Below, piece after piece: positions 14,481 through 15,202 of a stretch of DNA of 15,202 nt (position 1 is the stretch's first letter; each line of letters starts with the position of its first letter). A model generated the notes under the pieces. The model made no database searches. It saw nothing but the letters and a program-made list of their open reading frames with translations, and had not been told where the DNA came from. The stretch comes from Phycisphaera mikurensis NBRC 102666. GTDB lineage: Bacteria > Planctomycetota > Phycisphaerae > Phycisphaerales > SM1A02. Made by a program: the position numbers and the translations under genes. Location of the stretch: NCBI GenBank assembly GCA_945870475.1, contig CAMBSR010000024.1:1-15202 (forward strand). The letters are read 5' to 3'.

Positions 14481-15202
14481 GCGCCTGCAGGCAGGTCGAA
14501 CGCCACGCGCACGTAGGGGCCGTGGTCGTCGAAGCCGGATTCAAGCTCCGGGTTCGAGACGCGGATGCGGAACGGACGGCGATCGCCCGCGGGGCGGCGG
14601 CCGGGTTCGTCGAAGCGCGCGGGGTCCACGCCAAGCGCGACGATGGCGGCGCGCTCGCGCTCTGCCACCTCGCCGGTGGCACGCAGCGCGTCGGAGCCGG
14701 GCATCGGGCCCGTGGCGGAGATCTCGAAGCGCGAGGCGCGCGCGGTGAGCGACTCGTCGCCGGTGGCGGCGCAGGCGGCCTCGTCCACGGTGAACTTGGC
14801 GCCGTTCACGTGCTTGAACGCCACGTCGCCCTGCACCACCGCGCCGAGCGTGCCGGCCACGATGCGTTCATCGAGCACGCGGTTGAAGACAGCCGACTGC
14901 CACGCGTCGGTCCAGAGTTCCTGGATGTCGCGGTGCACGCTGCGCACGGCGGTGCGCGCGTCGCCGCCGCGCATCAGGGAGCGCGTGGCGGTGCGCTCGG
15001 CGTCCATGCCGCGCGGCCAGAGACCGGCGGCCTCGGCGTAGCGGCCGGCATCGACGGCCTCGCGCGCGGGGCGCTCGCTCTCGGGGAACGCGCTGCCCTG
15101 CGTGGAGATGAGTTCGCCGAGCAGTTCCTCGTGGCGGTTGGAGAGGAGCAGCGCGCCCAGCAGGTGGTTGTTGGTGCGCATGCCGAAGCGCTGCGGGCCG
15201 AA
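14369..15202 (-). CDS. truD: tRNA pseudouridine synthase TruD, C-terminal part (5' end off window)
   Basis: TruD makes pseudouridine 13 in tRNA-Glu. The 277 C-terminal residues are present. The frame runs through the right edge, so the catalytic Asp domain (GxKDK region) lies outside. The first residues FGPQRFG match the family's N-Y/F-F-G-x-Q-R-F-G motif, followed by TNNHLLG. Further support comes from the central TRUD-insertion region with KHVNGAKF and TGPMPGSD, and from the C-terminal LPAGAYATVVLREML (about 235-250), which closes the catalytic domain. A tail of about 25 residues rich in Ala, Glu and Arg follows that helix and overlaps the end of tadA. An internal ATG at 15181 is not the start because the conserved motif begins upstream of it. 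Confidence 0.93.
   Translation of the reverse strand, partial: FGPQRFGMRTNNHLLGALLLSNRHEELLGELISTQGSAFPESERPAREAVDAGRYAEAAGLWPRGMDAERTATRSLMRGGDARTAVRSVHRDIQELWTDAWQSAVFNRVLDERIVAGTLGAVVQGDVAFKHVNGAKFTVDEAACAATGDESLTARASRFEISATGPMPGSDALRATGEVAERERAAIVALGVDPARFDEPGRRPAGDRRPFRIRVSNPELESGFDDHGPYVRVAFDLPAGAYATVVLREMLGDGLVDASRAEAGEAAGDAPRDAARS

Overview
This window is high-GC bacterial DNA carrying nearly all of an aerobic respiratory operon. About 11.7 kb on the minus strand encodes alternative complex III (ACIII, subunits ActA to ActF) followed by a small membrane protein, a SCO copper chaperone, and subunits II and I of a caa3-type cytochrome c oxidase. Gene content, the A2-type oxidase and the strong GC bias fit a free-living aerobe. 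Planctomycetota (Phycisphaerae-like) is my best guess, but Myxococcota, Gemmatimonadota or Acidobacteriota cannot be excluded from sequence alone.

Layout, in transcription order on the minus strand: actA (11754-11104, pentaheme cytochrome), actB (11040-7690, Tat-exported iron-sulfur/molybdopterin-like subunit), actC (7693-6203, NrfD-like quinol subunit), actD (6206-5595), actE (5593-4919, monoheme cytochrome), actF (4877-3576, second NrfD-like subunit), an unnamed one-TM protein (3579-3121), sco (3104-2220), coxB (2182-1001, CuA plus a fused heme c) and coxA (953 to beyond the left edge). Several junctions are GTGA overlaps, so the genes are probably co-transcribed and translationally coupled. 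Electrons would pass from quinol through ActC/ActF and the ActB clusters to the ActA/ActE hemes, then to the CoxB heme c, CuA, heme a and the heme/CuB site of CoxA. SCO would load copper into CuA.

A 213-bp divergent intergenic region (11755-11967) separates this operon from a plus-strand housekeeping set. It contains a sigma70-like promoter for the act operon, a 13-bp dyad inside the promoter spacer, and a perfect 8-bp inverted repeat near the predicted transcription start. The plus-strand genes are tatD (GTG start, no visible Shine-Dalgarno), tatC (with an unusually long second periplasmic loop) and tadA, which meets tatC at an ATGA overlap. truD is convergent and open at the right edge, and its 3' end overlaps that of tadA by about 112 bp.

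No mobile elements, CRISPR arrays, tRNA or rRNA genes were seen, and no gene-free stretch exceeds 300 bp. The window is mostly recognisable energy-metabolism and housekeeping genes. The less ordinary items are the regulatory region, the TatC insertion, the unnamed protein between actF and sco, a repeated leader motif before actB and actF, and His-rich subunit termini.
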